Shown here: positions 21,492 through 29,799 of the stretch, piece after piece
How the letters are laid out: every line of letters begins with the position of its first letter
Numbering within the stretch: the stretch's first letter is position 1
Assembly (NCBI GenBank): GCA_020736575.1
Contig: JAGPYM010000019.1
Span: 248,001-312,000 of the forward strand
Direction: 5' to 3'
Length of the DNA stretch: 64,000 bases
DNA from: Thelonectria olida
Lineage: Eukaryota; Ascomycota; Sordariomycetes; Hypocreales; Nectriaceae
Program-made: the position numbers and the translations under genes
Notes under the pieces: generated by a model
Database searches by the model: none
Told to the model about the DNA's origin: nothing
The model's input: the letters and a program-made list of their open reading frames with translations, nothing else

Positions 21492-22436
21492 CTACTCGCC
21501 CAACAGCGTCTTGAGAACTTGAGCAGGGGTGTGTTTCGGCGCGGCTATCTCAAGGACCTCCTTGCTCGTCGTATCAATTCCGCACTTGCCCCCCCAGGCG
21601 GTGTCCGCAGCATGCCGAATAGACAGGATAACATTTGAGGACTCCTTACTTTGGGCTGCCATATACTCAACAAATGAGGTATCTTTAAAGATAACATCCT
21701 CAACCTTTGTACCGATATACTCCTCGACCAGAGCAACAATCTGGCGGCCAGAGATATTCTCCGGCCCGTTCAAGGTATACTTGGCCTTATTATGCACAGC
21801 AGTGTCTTTAGTGACCAAGAGGTGAGCTGCAAAAATGCCCACATCATTAGAGTCGATAACACCAACAGCTGCATCCTCAGAAGCCATCAGCCTTAGGGTC
21901 TCCTGCTTGCCTGTCTCGCGGAACTTCTTGATCAAGGCAGCGGCAGACATAAGGGTAAACTGCGTAAAGACATTGGGCTGCAATGAGGTCCAGTGCAGAC
22001 GGTCGAGTTCCGGCGAGCTCAGCAGAGCCTCAATTGCCCAGTGCGTGCGGGCGTAGTAGGCCCGGCAGTCTGGGCGGACGTTGGCGGCTGTAGTAGAGAT
22101 ACGCACAACGTACTCGACGCCAGCATCGAGTGCGGCAAGGTGGAACGTCGATTCCTCAGCGAAGTGGTTAGGCTCGTTATGCGAGGCAATAAAGGCCCGA
22201 ACAACGTTGTTTTCGCGGAGCCAGTCGGCCGTAATCTCAACCCATGCCTTCTCAGCGACCTCAACGCCGGGCAGTTGGGCCAGCTTCTGGGCTGCTGCGC
22301 CGCTTGAGGAACGGGTGAGGGCAAGGATGCGGTGGCCAGCAAAGGTAGTGCTGGTCTTAAGAAGCTCCGACAGGGTCTCGACCACGGCGCGGCCAGTATT
22401 GCCAGTGGCGCCGGCGATGAGGAATGTAGGAACCAT
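21492..22436 (-). CDS. NmrA-like NAD(P)-binding protein
   Basis: One uninterrupted frame of 314 residues starting in a good context (ACCATGG). The N-terminus FLIAGATGNTGRAVVETL has the GxxGxxG dinucleotide motif of atypical SDRs. Downstream parts (FIASHNEPNHF, VVRISTTAANV, WTSLQPNVFTQF, YTLNGPENISGRQIVALVEE) are typical of NmrA/isoflavone-reductase-like proteins, which act as redox sensors or reductases. The family lacks a clear YxxxK in many fungal members, as here. A TATA-like GTATAAG lies about 100 bp upstream, near 22530. It is divergent from the MDR gene at 23366 and could share regulation with it. Confidence 0.85.
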   Translation of the reverse strand: MVPTFLIAGATGNTGRAVVETLSELLKTSTTFAGHRILALTRSSSGAAAQKLAQLPGVEVAEKAWVEITADWLRENNVVRAFIASHNEPNHFAEESTFHLAALDAGVEYVVRISTTAANVRPDCRAYYARTHWAIEALLSSPELDRLHWTSLQPNVFTQFTLMSAAALIKKFRETGKQETLRLMASEDAAVGVIDSNDVGIFAAHLLVTKDTAVHNKAKYTLNGPENISGRQIVALVEEYIGTKVEDVIFKDTSFVEYMAAQSKESSNVILSIRHAADTAWGGKCGIDTTSKEVLEIAAPKHTPAQVLKTLLGE

Positions 22437-23365
22437 GGTTGCAAGTGGTTGGATATGGACGGAAGAATGGTGGTTTGATGGTGCTGGATGAAGTAGTTTG
22501 TGTTAAAGAGTGCGACAGGACTGCTCTACTTATACCAGCGCCAGGTGAGCACCGCTCATGCAGTATGAGGCTCCGGCGCTGGGACTGATGACTAGTTGTC
22601 CTCCCACTTATCTCCACGAGTTTTCAGTAGTATCAAGAGTCGGTCGGAGTTTGTTCACGAGGCAATACACAGACGCCTCGGTGCCTGCACAAAGTTGAAG
22701 CATTCATCACCCAGATCGGATGGATGCTTATAAATCACTTGCAGTGCTCCGCACAATGTTCCGCTCCAGGGGCTATCAGGGCCCCGCCTTGAACTCCGAG
22801 TACTGCCTGCCCCCCAGCCTTTTTCCTTTCTCCGATTTCCATCGTTCTGATTCACCTTGGCTTTCATTATTGGATGTTTATTTTCCTCACCTTTCAGTCA
22901 CATCGTCTCCTTGAGTGTGCTAAAGTACATGAGATGGGGAGCACATTAGGTTATGTGCATAGCTGGTCAATCACTCTCAATAGCTATATCATTCTCCCCT
23001 CACTTGACCTGCTATTCGACATCTCTGAGGTCTGGGTTGATGCGAAGCTAGGTAGCCACTGGCTGTTTACTTAGGAAAATACTGACTCGATGAGAATTGC
23101 TACTCTTGGCAGATTATACCTACAGAGTAGTATCTCGCCGTTGCTGGTTTAACCATTTGGAAGCCAGAGTCCATAGAGTTCTGGATTATTAATTCTTTTT
23201 ATTCTTTTAATATGGACCGTTGCATCCGGCGTATTATTTAGCGCAGTAGTTCAAATAATACCCCCCATTACTTATACTCGAGGTATATCATGGCTCTCAG
23301 CTCCATCAGTCTTCCATTCGAACGCAGCCCACACAGTCCTTGGCCTGATCAGTACTTACTTCGAA
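22437..23365. other. Intergenic, 929 bp, between divergent NmrA-like and MDR genes
   Basis: Shared upstream region. Includes the TATA-like site of the NmrA-like gene near 22530. No protein gene recognised. Confidence 0.45.
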
Positions 23366-24462
23366 ATGTCTCACAACACGAGCCCGACTCCCAGTCAGCC
23401 TGGACGATGGATCGTTACCGAGTTCGGTAGCCCGTCGGTCCTGAAGTGGGAGGCCCAAGACATCGATCGCGAGCTTTCGGCCTTCGAGGTCCTGGTGCGA
23501 GTCATCACGGCCGGCATTGCTGGCGTCGACAACATACAGCGCGTGGGCGGCTATCCGGATCCTCGCTGTACCAAGCCCGGGTTCACACCAGGTTATGACT
23601 TCGTCGGCGAAGTTGTTCGCCTGGGTCCGTCGGCGACATCCCAGAGCAGACTCGCCGTGGGGACCGAGTCGCCTCCATGTGTAAGCTCGGCGCCCATGCA
23701 ACCCACATCATTATCTCGTCTGCGGAACTCATTCGCATCGACATCCAGGATGACCCAATTAAGATATGCGCCTTACCTCTTAACTATATGACGGCCTGGG
23801 GCATGCTCAAACGCAGCGGCGTCGAGCTCAAGCCCGGTAATACCATCATTGGTTCCGTCAGTGGCGGTGTCGGCACAGCTGTGGCACAACTGGTTTGTGC
23901 ATTCGACATGGACCTGGAGATGATCGGGACCTGCTCGCCGCCAAAGTTCGAATATGTCAAGTCGCTCGGTGTCATTCCTGTTGACCGCTTCGCCTCTGAT
24001 CTCGTGGACCAGGTCCGTTCCTTGACCAACGGCGAGGGCGTGGATGTGGCCTACGACGCTGTCGGTAGCGAGGAGAGCCTGCGGCGAAGCCACCACGCCA
24101 CAAAGAAGGATGTTGGCCAGGTTATCTCTATCGGAGTCATGGACGAGATCCAAGAAAACGGCAATGGGCTCCGTCACACTCCCCAAGAACTATTCCAACT
24201 TCTTTTCTCGCGGATGCAGCCCCGGTCGAGCTTCTTTAGCGTCGTGCCGCTCGACAACAGCAAGTCGAGAGCTGTCTTTGTCGACGATTTCCAGGCAATT
24301 GTGGGCAACGTCCGGACGGGGAAATTAAACCCCGAAATTGTCAAGCTGTATCGACCGGACCAAGCTGTGGAGGCGCACGAGGCTATTATCTCTGGCAAAG
24401 ATATTAGGGGCAAGATGGTATATATTGTGGATCGAGAGTTGGCAGCGAAACAGGGTCTTTAA
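23366..24462 (+). pseudogene. MDR-family quinone oxidoreductase-like gene with a single frameshift
   Basis: From ATG 23366 the frame reads an N-terminal MDR domain (GRWIVTEFGSPSVLKWEAQ, FTPGYDFVGEVVRLGPSA). Near 23660 it runs out of frame, and the neighbouring frame takes over exactly where family sequence is expected: RVASMCKLGAHATHIII, then the cofactor-binding GSVSGGVGTAVAQL and DVAYDAVGSEESL, to a stop at 24462. One extra base in the run GTGGGG at about 23656-23661 would restore a protein of about 365 residues, so the shift is a one-base loss in a G run. It could be a real inactivation or a sequencing error. The rest of the gene shows no stop. Catalytic zinc ligands are absent, as in zinc-free quinone oxidoreductases. 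Confidence 0.72.
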
Positions 24463-24515
24463 AGAAAGTGTATGTATCGCAATGGATTCGCCAGCCGCGG
24501 GTTCCTAGATCCCCT

Positions 24516-25585
24516 TCACAGCCTGACCATATTGTTCTTCCCATGATGAAGTAATTCCCCATACTTTCGCAAGAATTGTTTGTGTCTGCCCTCATCGGAT
24601 GCATGTTTGATCTTGGCAAAGTCCTGAATAGTCGATGTCCTCTCTGGGCTAATTGGACCAACTTCATCATTCTTGAGGCCAGTGTCAATACTGATGAATA
24701 ACGCCGGCGAGGTGTTGTGAAGCTCATGTACCTCCCTTACAGTGAGTAATGCTGGATTATTCGCCGCCATCCCACCATCAATACACTTGTGGTTCCTGAT
24801 CTTGATAGACTCAAAGTAGCTTGGGGCTGCAGTTGTCGCTCGAGCAACCTCCCAGATGCAGTCCCTGCTGGCAGGTCCAGGGTTTGAAACAAGCCATTGG
24901 CGTTCCTGATTGCCTAGATTTTTGTACGTTCTCGGCTTGCCAAAAATGCCGATGCCAATTACGAGGTATTGGTCCAAGGCTTGATCTACCGTCATGCGTA
25001 ATCTCCCCAGCATGATACTGGATAGACTATCCGCTTCTGTCAGCATATATCGAGACGGAGAAGCGTACTGGAATCTCTACCAACCCTCTTGTTGATGTTC
25101 CGGCAATGTAATCGAAGTAATGGCACGGTGAAAGTCATCTACGCAATCCAACTCCTGCGAAGGTGGAACGTGTCCAATTTTTTTTTTAGCTCCCACCGCT
25201 TCCCATCCATGGATAGGAACTACTTGAAGAGATTAAGACATCGGGATGCTGTTTTTAGAGCTCTCCGATTCTGGTTATGATTGCTTTCATGATTAATAGA
25301 CTCGAGTAGCCACGAACTGCTCCGCCATCTAATATTAATACAAGCTCGTTGTTAGCGAAAGATAATCAATATGCTCTTGAAAGAGGGTGATTTATTCTTA
25401 CCAAAAGACAACATAACCTTCCGGTCCCAAGCATTTGATTCACTGGAAACGTGTCTATGTCCGCAGAGGACGCTGGGTGGGGAGCTTGGCCGAGTTGACT
25501 GAGATGCACTCACATCGGTAGATGCTCCGGACTGAGACCCGTGGGGGAGATCTGGATTAGCTTCAATAGCTTCTTTCATCGCCAA
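24516..25585 (-). pseudogene. Decayed patatin-like phospholipase
   Basis: The minus strand encodes, across three pieces, LSF-DGGAVRGYSSLLIMKA (oxyanion region, normally DGGGxRG), then FDYIAGTSTRGL (normally GTSTGG) and SSIMLGRLRM after an intron, and finally the catalytic-aspartate block CIDGGMAANNPALLTVREV. These are the ordered motifs of patatin lipases. There is an in-frame stop after IITRIGEL and further stops before FDYIAG. The nucleophile elbow GxSxG is broken by glycine to arginine, and the oxyanion DGGG has become DGGA. The C-terminal 176 residues remain open. In fungi this domain is found in stand-alone lipases and as an effector domain in NLR-like proteins; no NTPase domain follows here. 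Confidence 0.75.
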
Positions 25586-26457
25586 TCAGGGAGTGTTTAG
25601 AGTTGAATGGTTTAGTCGAGGAAGAAAAAAGGTGTGGTGTCGTCTTCTAGCGATGGAGTAGTGACTTTTGCGATGGGTAAGGCTCTGAATTGAGGGGGGA
25701 ATAAGGATGATGGATTCGAGCCGAAATGAAGACACTTCTAATATGATAGGGTCTTGTTACATCTACGGGGCCAAACAGGGCAGTAGATGCGCAGCCCTGG
25801 TAAGTTGACTGATAAATGAACTCTCAACTATGGGCGTCGTAGCCTCATCCCGAGCCGTAACAAGAGGCAGCTGGCCTGTCTGTGATCCCAGTTTCATTAT
25901 CCCGCGAACCTGAGACTTTCTATGATATTCTATTGGCTTATTTTGACGGAAGCGCTTGGTGGGTTAACGAAGTTCAGATCATGTCCAAACGGCCGCACTA
26001 TCAGTCACATATGCACGACTTCAGCCATGATCAATGGTCCCGAAGAACGCGTTCGCATCACTCAACCAGGCTGTATCGAGTGGAAAATCGCCGCCCTGGT
26101 GTGCCTACAGTGCGATGCAACTCTCCCCAGCAGCTCCTTGAGTGCGTATCAAATTGTGAGAGACGGACATTCTGAAGAAATTGTCTAGTTCTCAAAGGGC
26201 CCCTAAGCCCTCATCAATCAAGCTTGCGTACCTAGCCGACTATGGAACCCGAGAGAGACTACCTTAAGGAAGGATCAGCGACGACTCGTTACTAGTGCCT
26301 AGTTGCATGCGCTTTAACGAGGGAGGAGATGATTCCGACCGAGAGCTACGAGAGTATGCAGCGCACTTTCAGGTCCTTTGTAAGGTTAGAAATCAGCCTT
26401 GGAATCAGCCTTGGAGTCAGGTGAACTTGGGTGGCTTCAATAATTAGTCATCATGCT
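25586..26457. other. Intergenic, 872 bp, left of the transposon
   Basis: No supported gene. A short imperfect tandem of a 12-base unit (GGAATCAGCCTT-like, two to three copies) lies near 26391-26420, just before the insertion site. Confidence 0.45.
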
Positions 26458-26466
26458 GCCTGATCA
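26458..26466 (+). repeat. Target-site duplication, left copy
   Basis: GCCTGATCA directly abuts the left inverted repeat and is repeated exactly at 29418-29426. Confidence 0.92.
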
Positions 26467-26572
26467 GGGCGCCAATAGGTGCGCACCCGGGTGCGCACGT
26501 AAGTGTCACGTGTTGCGCACCCGGTGCGTCTGTAAGGAAGTTATGTAAGCCCAACATCCTTGTATGCCAGCC
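26467..26572 (+). repeat. Left terminal inverted repeat of the MULE, 106 bp
   Basis: Starts GGGCGCCAATAGG and is an exact reverse complement of 29312-29417. It contains a 20-bp perfect palindrome, gtgcgcacccgggtgcgcac, and a second, related GC-rich half (TTGCGCACCCGGTGCGTC). Confidence 0.95.
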
Positions 26573-26671
26573 GGCCGCAAGTTTTGCCCGAATTATTTCT
26601 AATCTCGAGATGACGAACTACTATGCAGATTCTTTAATTGGAATATAAGCAATGTGTACATCAACAATAAT

Positions 26672-29320
26672 CTAAGCAGTAACTACGATGCAGTCTTCAG
26701 CCTGGTTATCGTTCGAGTATAGAGCTTGTTGGTCGATCATGTCCTGCTCAACGCTCTTCCAAATCTCCTTCATGCCTCTTCGCCTGTTCGCCAGAGGGTT
26801 GCCGCCCATCTCCTGGGCGACTTGCCTCTCCACACGTTCATCTTCTGCCTTGGTCCAGTCCAAGTACGCCATCATCTCCTCCTTAGTCCACTCCCGGCCA
26901 GGTCTCGTTGATGTGCATCGCTCACCCATCTGCTTATAATCCAAACACCAGCTGTAACTTGTCTTATTATAGCGTTGGGGGAGGCCCATTGCCTTTCGAT
27001 ATTGCTGGTTAGTCTTCAAGCTACCTCGAGGCAGCTTGTTATACCATGCCGTCCGTGCTGCAACATATCGATGATATATAGCACAAGGGTCATCATAGCG
27101 TATGTCTGGTTCAGGCGATGGCACCGATGGCGGCACATCTGATGATGGGGGTATATCTGCCGATGAGGATGGCAGTGTTATTACATCTGGCGGAGACGGT
27201 ATCATCTCTTGATCAGGTAGTGCCGCTAGCGGCGCTACCTCCTGCTGCGGCAAAATTGAGGATAAGGATGGATCGGGGACTGGCAGTGGAGCTGAAATTG
27301 GTGTAGTCGCTGACGGCAGCGTATTTGGAGGTGCTGTAGAGGTTGAGGAAGATATAAGATGCGCATATCGCAATGGGCATGCCTTTGAGCTCATCGTGTG
27401 GCCTTGTGTATGACATCTTGAGCATGTGGGGTTAGCTCTCGTCTGTATCTGTGATGCTTGCTCGACGATCTCAAATGCACATGGCTCGCGCTGAGTGCCA
27501 GTCTTCGGCAATGTTGACCTAGCTGCCACCTGATCGAATTGACGGCGGGGCTCTATGAGCAATTGAGGGTTTCCTTCTCGTTGAAGATGCCAATGCGTAT
27601 GGAAGTGGTGTAGCTGAAGCGGCTGCTCTTGTCGTAGAAGAGGCTCGATTGTGTGAGCGCAAGGGAGCCCAAGCGTTGCTGAGAAGACTCCTGTGCAGGC
27701 AGGGAGCCTGTCCTGTTGGAGCCGCTTCCTCTGCGCCTCAACCTTCCGCAATGCCTCGTGAGATACCCAGCCTCGTACGATGCTGTATAGACTCCCTGAG
27801 AGTTCTATGGGCGTCCGGATTTGCTGCTTCGCTTGGTTTGCTCGGAGCTCAGCTACTTGGTTAAGTATCGCCAGCTTGATAGCCCTCCAGGCCTCAAAGA
27901 GATCCAGCTGGGAAGTATCAAGGTACATTTTGATGAGCTGATGAATACCCTCGCCTCGAGACGTCACCACATTCTCAAAGTGAAGATACTGATCAACCCA
28001 AGCTTTGACGAGCTTCGTTTTGTAGAGGTCAAGCCATGTTTCGATGATGTAGGCGACCTCCCGGGCGTGGGCCGAAGCATAGCGCTCTTTGAGCTGTTGA
28101 ATCCTGTCTTCAAATGTCTCCTCGTTTGCCGATGCCACGAGCTCATGCCATTTCCCGTAAAAGTCCTTCCACTCTTGGTGGCCTTGAGGCTCTTGAGCCG
28201 CATCGTTATGGCGCATAAAGCTTGGCTGGCAGTAACGCAGGACTGCCTTGTTGGCATGCCAAAGGCATAGAAGCGATACTGCAGTCGGGAAGCAATGAGA
28301 TACCGCATTCATGCAGGCGAGACAGCGGTCTGTAAGGATCACAGATGGCAGCCTTGCGCTACAGGCTTCGTACATTGAACGTAGCCGATCTAACGCCCAG
28401 ATGTAGTCCTTCTCCTCCTCGCCGCTGAGGAAGGCGAAGGCAATGCAGAATGAGCGTTGACAGGCGTCAACACCGACGATATCGAGAAGAGGCATCTTAT
28501 ACTTGTTTGTCTTGTATGTGCAGTCCAATATAAGTATATCCGGGTATGACTTGAGGTATGCTAGCGACTCTGGGTGGGCAAACAACACAGCTGTAACCCG
28601 ACCATCCTCATCAAAGCGTATTCGACTCCAGAAACCCTCTGCCTCAAGCTCATTAGCAAGAGCTTGTATTGTGCTTTGACCCTTTTGCTGGTCTCGTTTG
28701 CCTTGTGCAATGCAGTTGTAGATGTCTTGCTGCGTAGCAAGAGACTCTGTGTTCTGACGTAGGTAGGATCTAATCTCTTTCGGTGCTACTCCAGCGTTCG
28801 CAAGGTTGTTGATAGTTGACCTATCTGCATGGGATAGTTGACGATGGACTGGATGTGCAGACATGTTTGTGCTTGGCTCGTGGTTGTGATGGGCAAACTC
28901 GCTGCCAGGACGGTGCGTAAGGCGCCATGTTGCCTTATCCAAGGCCTCCTTTGCAAGGACTGAGAATTGACACCCTGTACGCCGTGTTGTAGTTGACCGT
29001 TGCCGTGCATCCGAGGATTTGGGAGGTGCTCCTCCACGGTCACAGCTGAAGAAAACAATTCGTCTGCCGCTCCGTGTTTTCTTCGACTTCCCAGTGACAA
29101 ACGCATAGCCCCTGGGAGCTGCCCATGCATTGATCGCAGCGTGTAGGGCTTCCCGAGAGCCATACTCGCGTTCGGGAGGCAGACAGTCGTCAGAAAATTG
29201 ACGAGTAGCTGTAACTGGATTCATTCTGGGAGAGACAATTTGAGAAGATCGTTGCGCGGCGAAGTGAGGCTCTTCATCAACGGAAAAGGGGTAGCTACAA
29301 GCGATGCGCCTGGCTGGCAT
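26672..29320 (-). CDS. MULE transposase (FAR1-like DNA-binding and DDE domains)
   Basis: Single frame of 882 residues with no intron. The first ATG (29320) lies inside the right inverted repeat; a second in-frame ATG at about 29224 (MNPVTATRQF) is an alternative start. Domains in order: a WRKY/GCM1-like FAR1 DNA-binding region (YGSREALHAAINAWAAPRGY, then TGCQFSVLA and NHEPS); the MULE catalytic core with acidic residues in ILILDCTYKTNKYKMPLLD and in SVILTDRCLACMNAV, and a probable glutamate in VVTSRGEGIHQLIK; then a zinc-knuckle-like CSRCHTQGHTMSSKACP. A proline/serine-rich stretch and a charged C-terminal segment follow. It should cut and rejoin the element ends. The intact frame makes this a potentially autonomous copy. 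Confidence 0.93.
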   Translation of the reverse strand: MPARRIACSYPFSVDEEPHFAAQRSSQIVSPRMNPVTATRQFSDDCLPPEREYGSREALHAAINAWAAPRGYAFVTGKSKKTRSGRRIVFFSCDRGGAPPKSSDARQRSTTTRRTGCQFSVLAKEALDKATWRLTHRPGSEFAHHNHEPSTNMSAHPVHRQLSHADRSTINNLANAGVAPKEIRSYLRQNTESLATQQDIYNCIAQGKRDQQKGQSTIQALANELEAEGFWSRIRFDEDGRVTAVLFAHPESLAYLKSYPDILILDCTYKTNKYKMPLLDIVGVDACQRSFCIAFAFLSGEEEKDYIWALDRLRSMYEACSARLPSVILTDRCLACMNAVSHCFPTAVSLLCLWHANKAVLRYCQPSFMRHNDAAQEPQGHQEWKDFYGKWHELVASANEETFEDRIQQLKERYASAHAREVAYIIETWLDLYKTKLVKAWVDQYLHFENVVTSRGEGIHQLIKMYLDTSQLDLFEAWRAIKLAILNQVAELRANQAKQQIRTPIELSGSLYSIVRGWVSHEALRKVEAQRKRLQQDRLPACTGVFSATLGLPCAHTIEPLLRQEQPLQLHHFHTHWHLQREGNPQLLIEPRRQFDQVAARSTLPKTGTQREPCAFEIVEQASQIQTRANPTCSRCHTQGHTMSSKACPLRYAHLISSSTSTAPPNTLPSATTPISAPLPVPDPSLSSILPQQEVAPLAALPDQEMIPSPPDVITLPSSSADIPPSSDVPPSVPSPEPDIRYDDPCAIYHRYVAARTAWYNKLPRGSLKTNQQYRKAMGLPQRYNKTSYSWCLDYKQMGERCTSTRPGREWTKEEMMAYLDWTKAEDERVERQVAQEMGGNPLANRRRGMKEIWKSVEQDMIDQQALYSNDNQAEDCIVVTA

Positions 29321-29417
29321 ACAAGGATGTTGGGCTTACATAACTTCCTTACAGACGCACCGGGTGCGCAACACGTGACACTTACGTGCGCACCCGGGTG
29401 CGCACCTATTGGCGCCC
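29312..29417 (-). repeat. Right terminal inverted repeat of the MULE, 106 bp
   Basis: Exact reverse complement of the left repeat. The transposase start codon overlaps its inner nine bases. Confidence 0.95.
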
Positions 29418-29426
29418 GCCTGATCA
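29418..29426 (+). repeat. Target-site duplication, right copy
   Basis: GCCTGATCA directly after the right inverted repeat, identical to 26458-26466. Confidence 0.92.
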
Positions 29427-29799
29427 GCCGCACCGCTCCTGAGGGCCGTAGCTGGCAAGCTGCCATCTCCCAAATTCCACCCGTCATTGAGTCATCCACC
29501 CAACTTCGAACGAACAATCGCTTGCCGACATCTTCGATGGAACTCCTTTGCTGACATCCTAGAACCATCGCATCGAGCCACCACCGATTTCAACCTCGTC
29601 GTGTCCCGCTTCCTCGGTCGAGCGATCGAACGAAACATCTCATTTAAGCCCCATATCTCCTACGGGCGATGCCAACGACCCTCCTAATACCTGTCTACCC
29701 TCAGAACGCAACAGAATATCATCTGTACAGCCTAATAATCCAATCCAAGGAACGAACAAATGGAGATTAATTGAAGATTCTCGGGCTGAATCGGACAAA
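29427..29799. promoter_or_regulatory. Short upstream region between transposon and Pfs-domain gene
   Basis: 373 bp of non-coding sequence ahead of the ATG at 29800. If the gene's promoter extended further, the transposon has now separated its distal part. Confidence 0.45.

Larger units (their letters stand above)
26467..29417 (-). mobile_element. Hop-like Mutator (MULE) DNA transposon, apparently intact
   Basis: A 2,951-bp element bounded by perfect 106-bp terminal inverted repeats (26467-26572 and 29312-29417) and flanked by a 9-bp direct duplication, GCCTGATCA. Nine-base duplications and long inverted repeats are typical of Mutator-like elements. The element carries one long minus-strand frame for an 882-residue MULE transposase with no stop or frameshift. 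Size, repeat length and single-gene layout are close to Hop of Fusarium oxysporum. Identical termini and an exact duplication suggest recent insertion. Confidence 0.95.

Noticed and set aside
26688..29163. Several plus-strand and alternate minus-strand frames of 60-150 codons inside the transposon
   Set aside because: They are shadows of the 882-codon transposase frame; none shows independent protein similarity.
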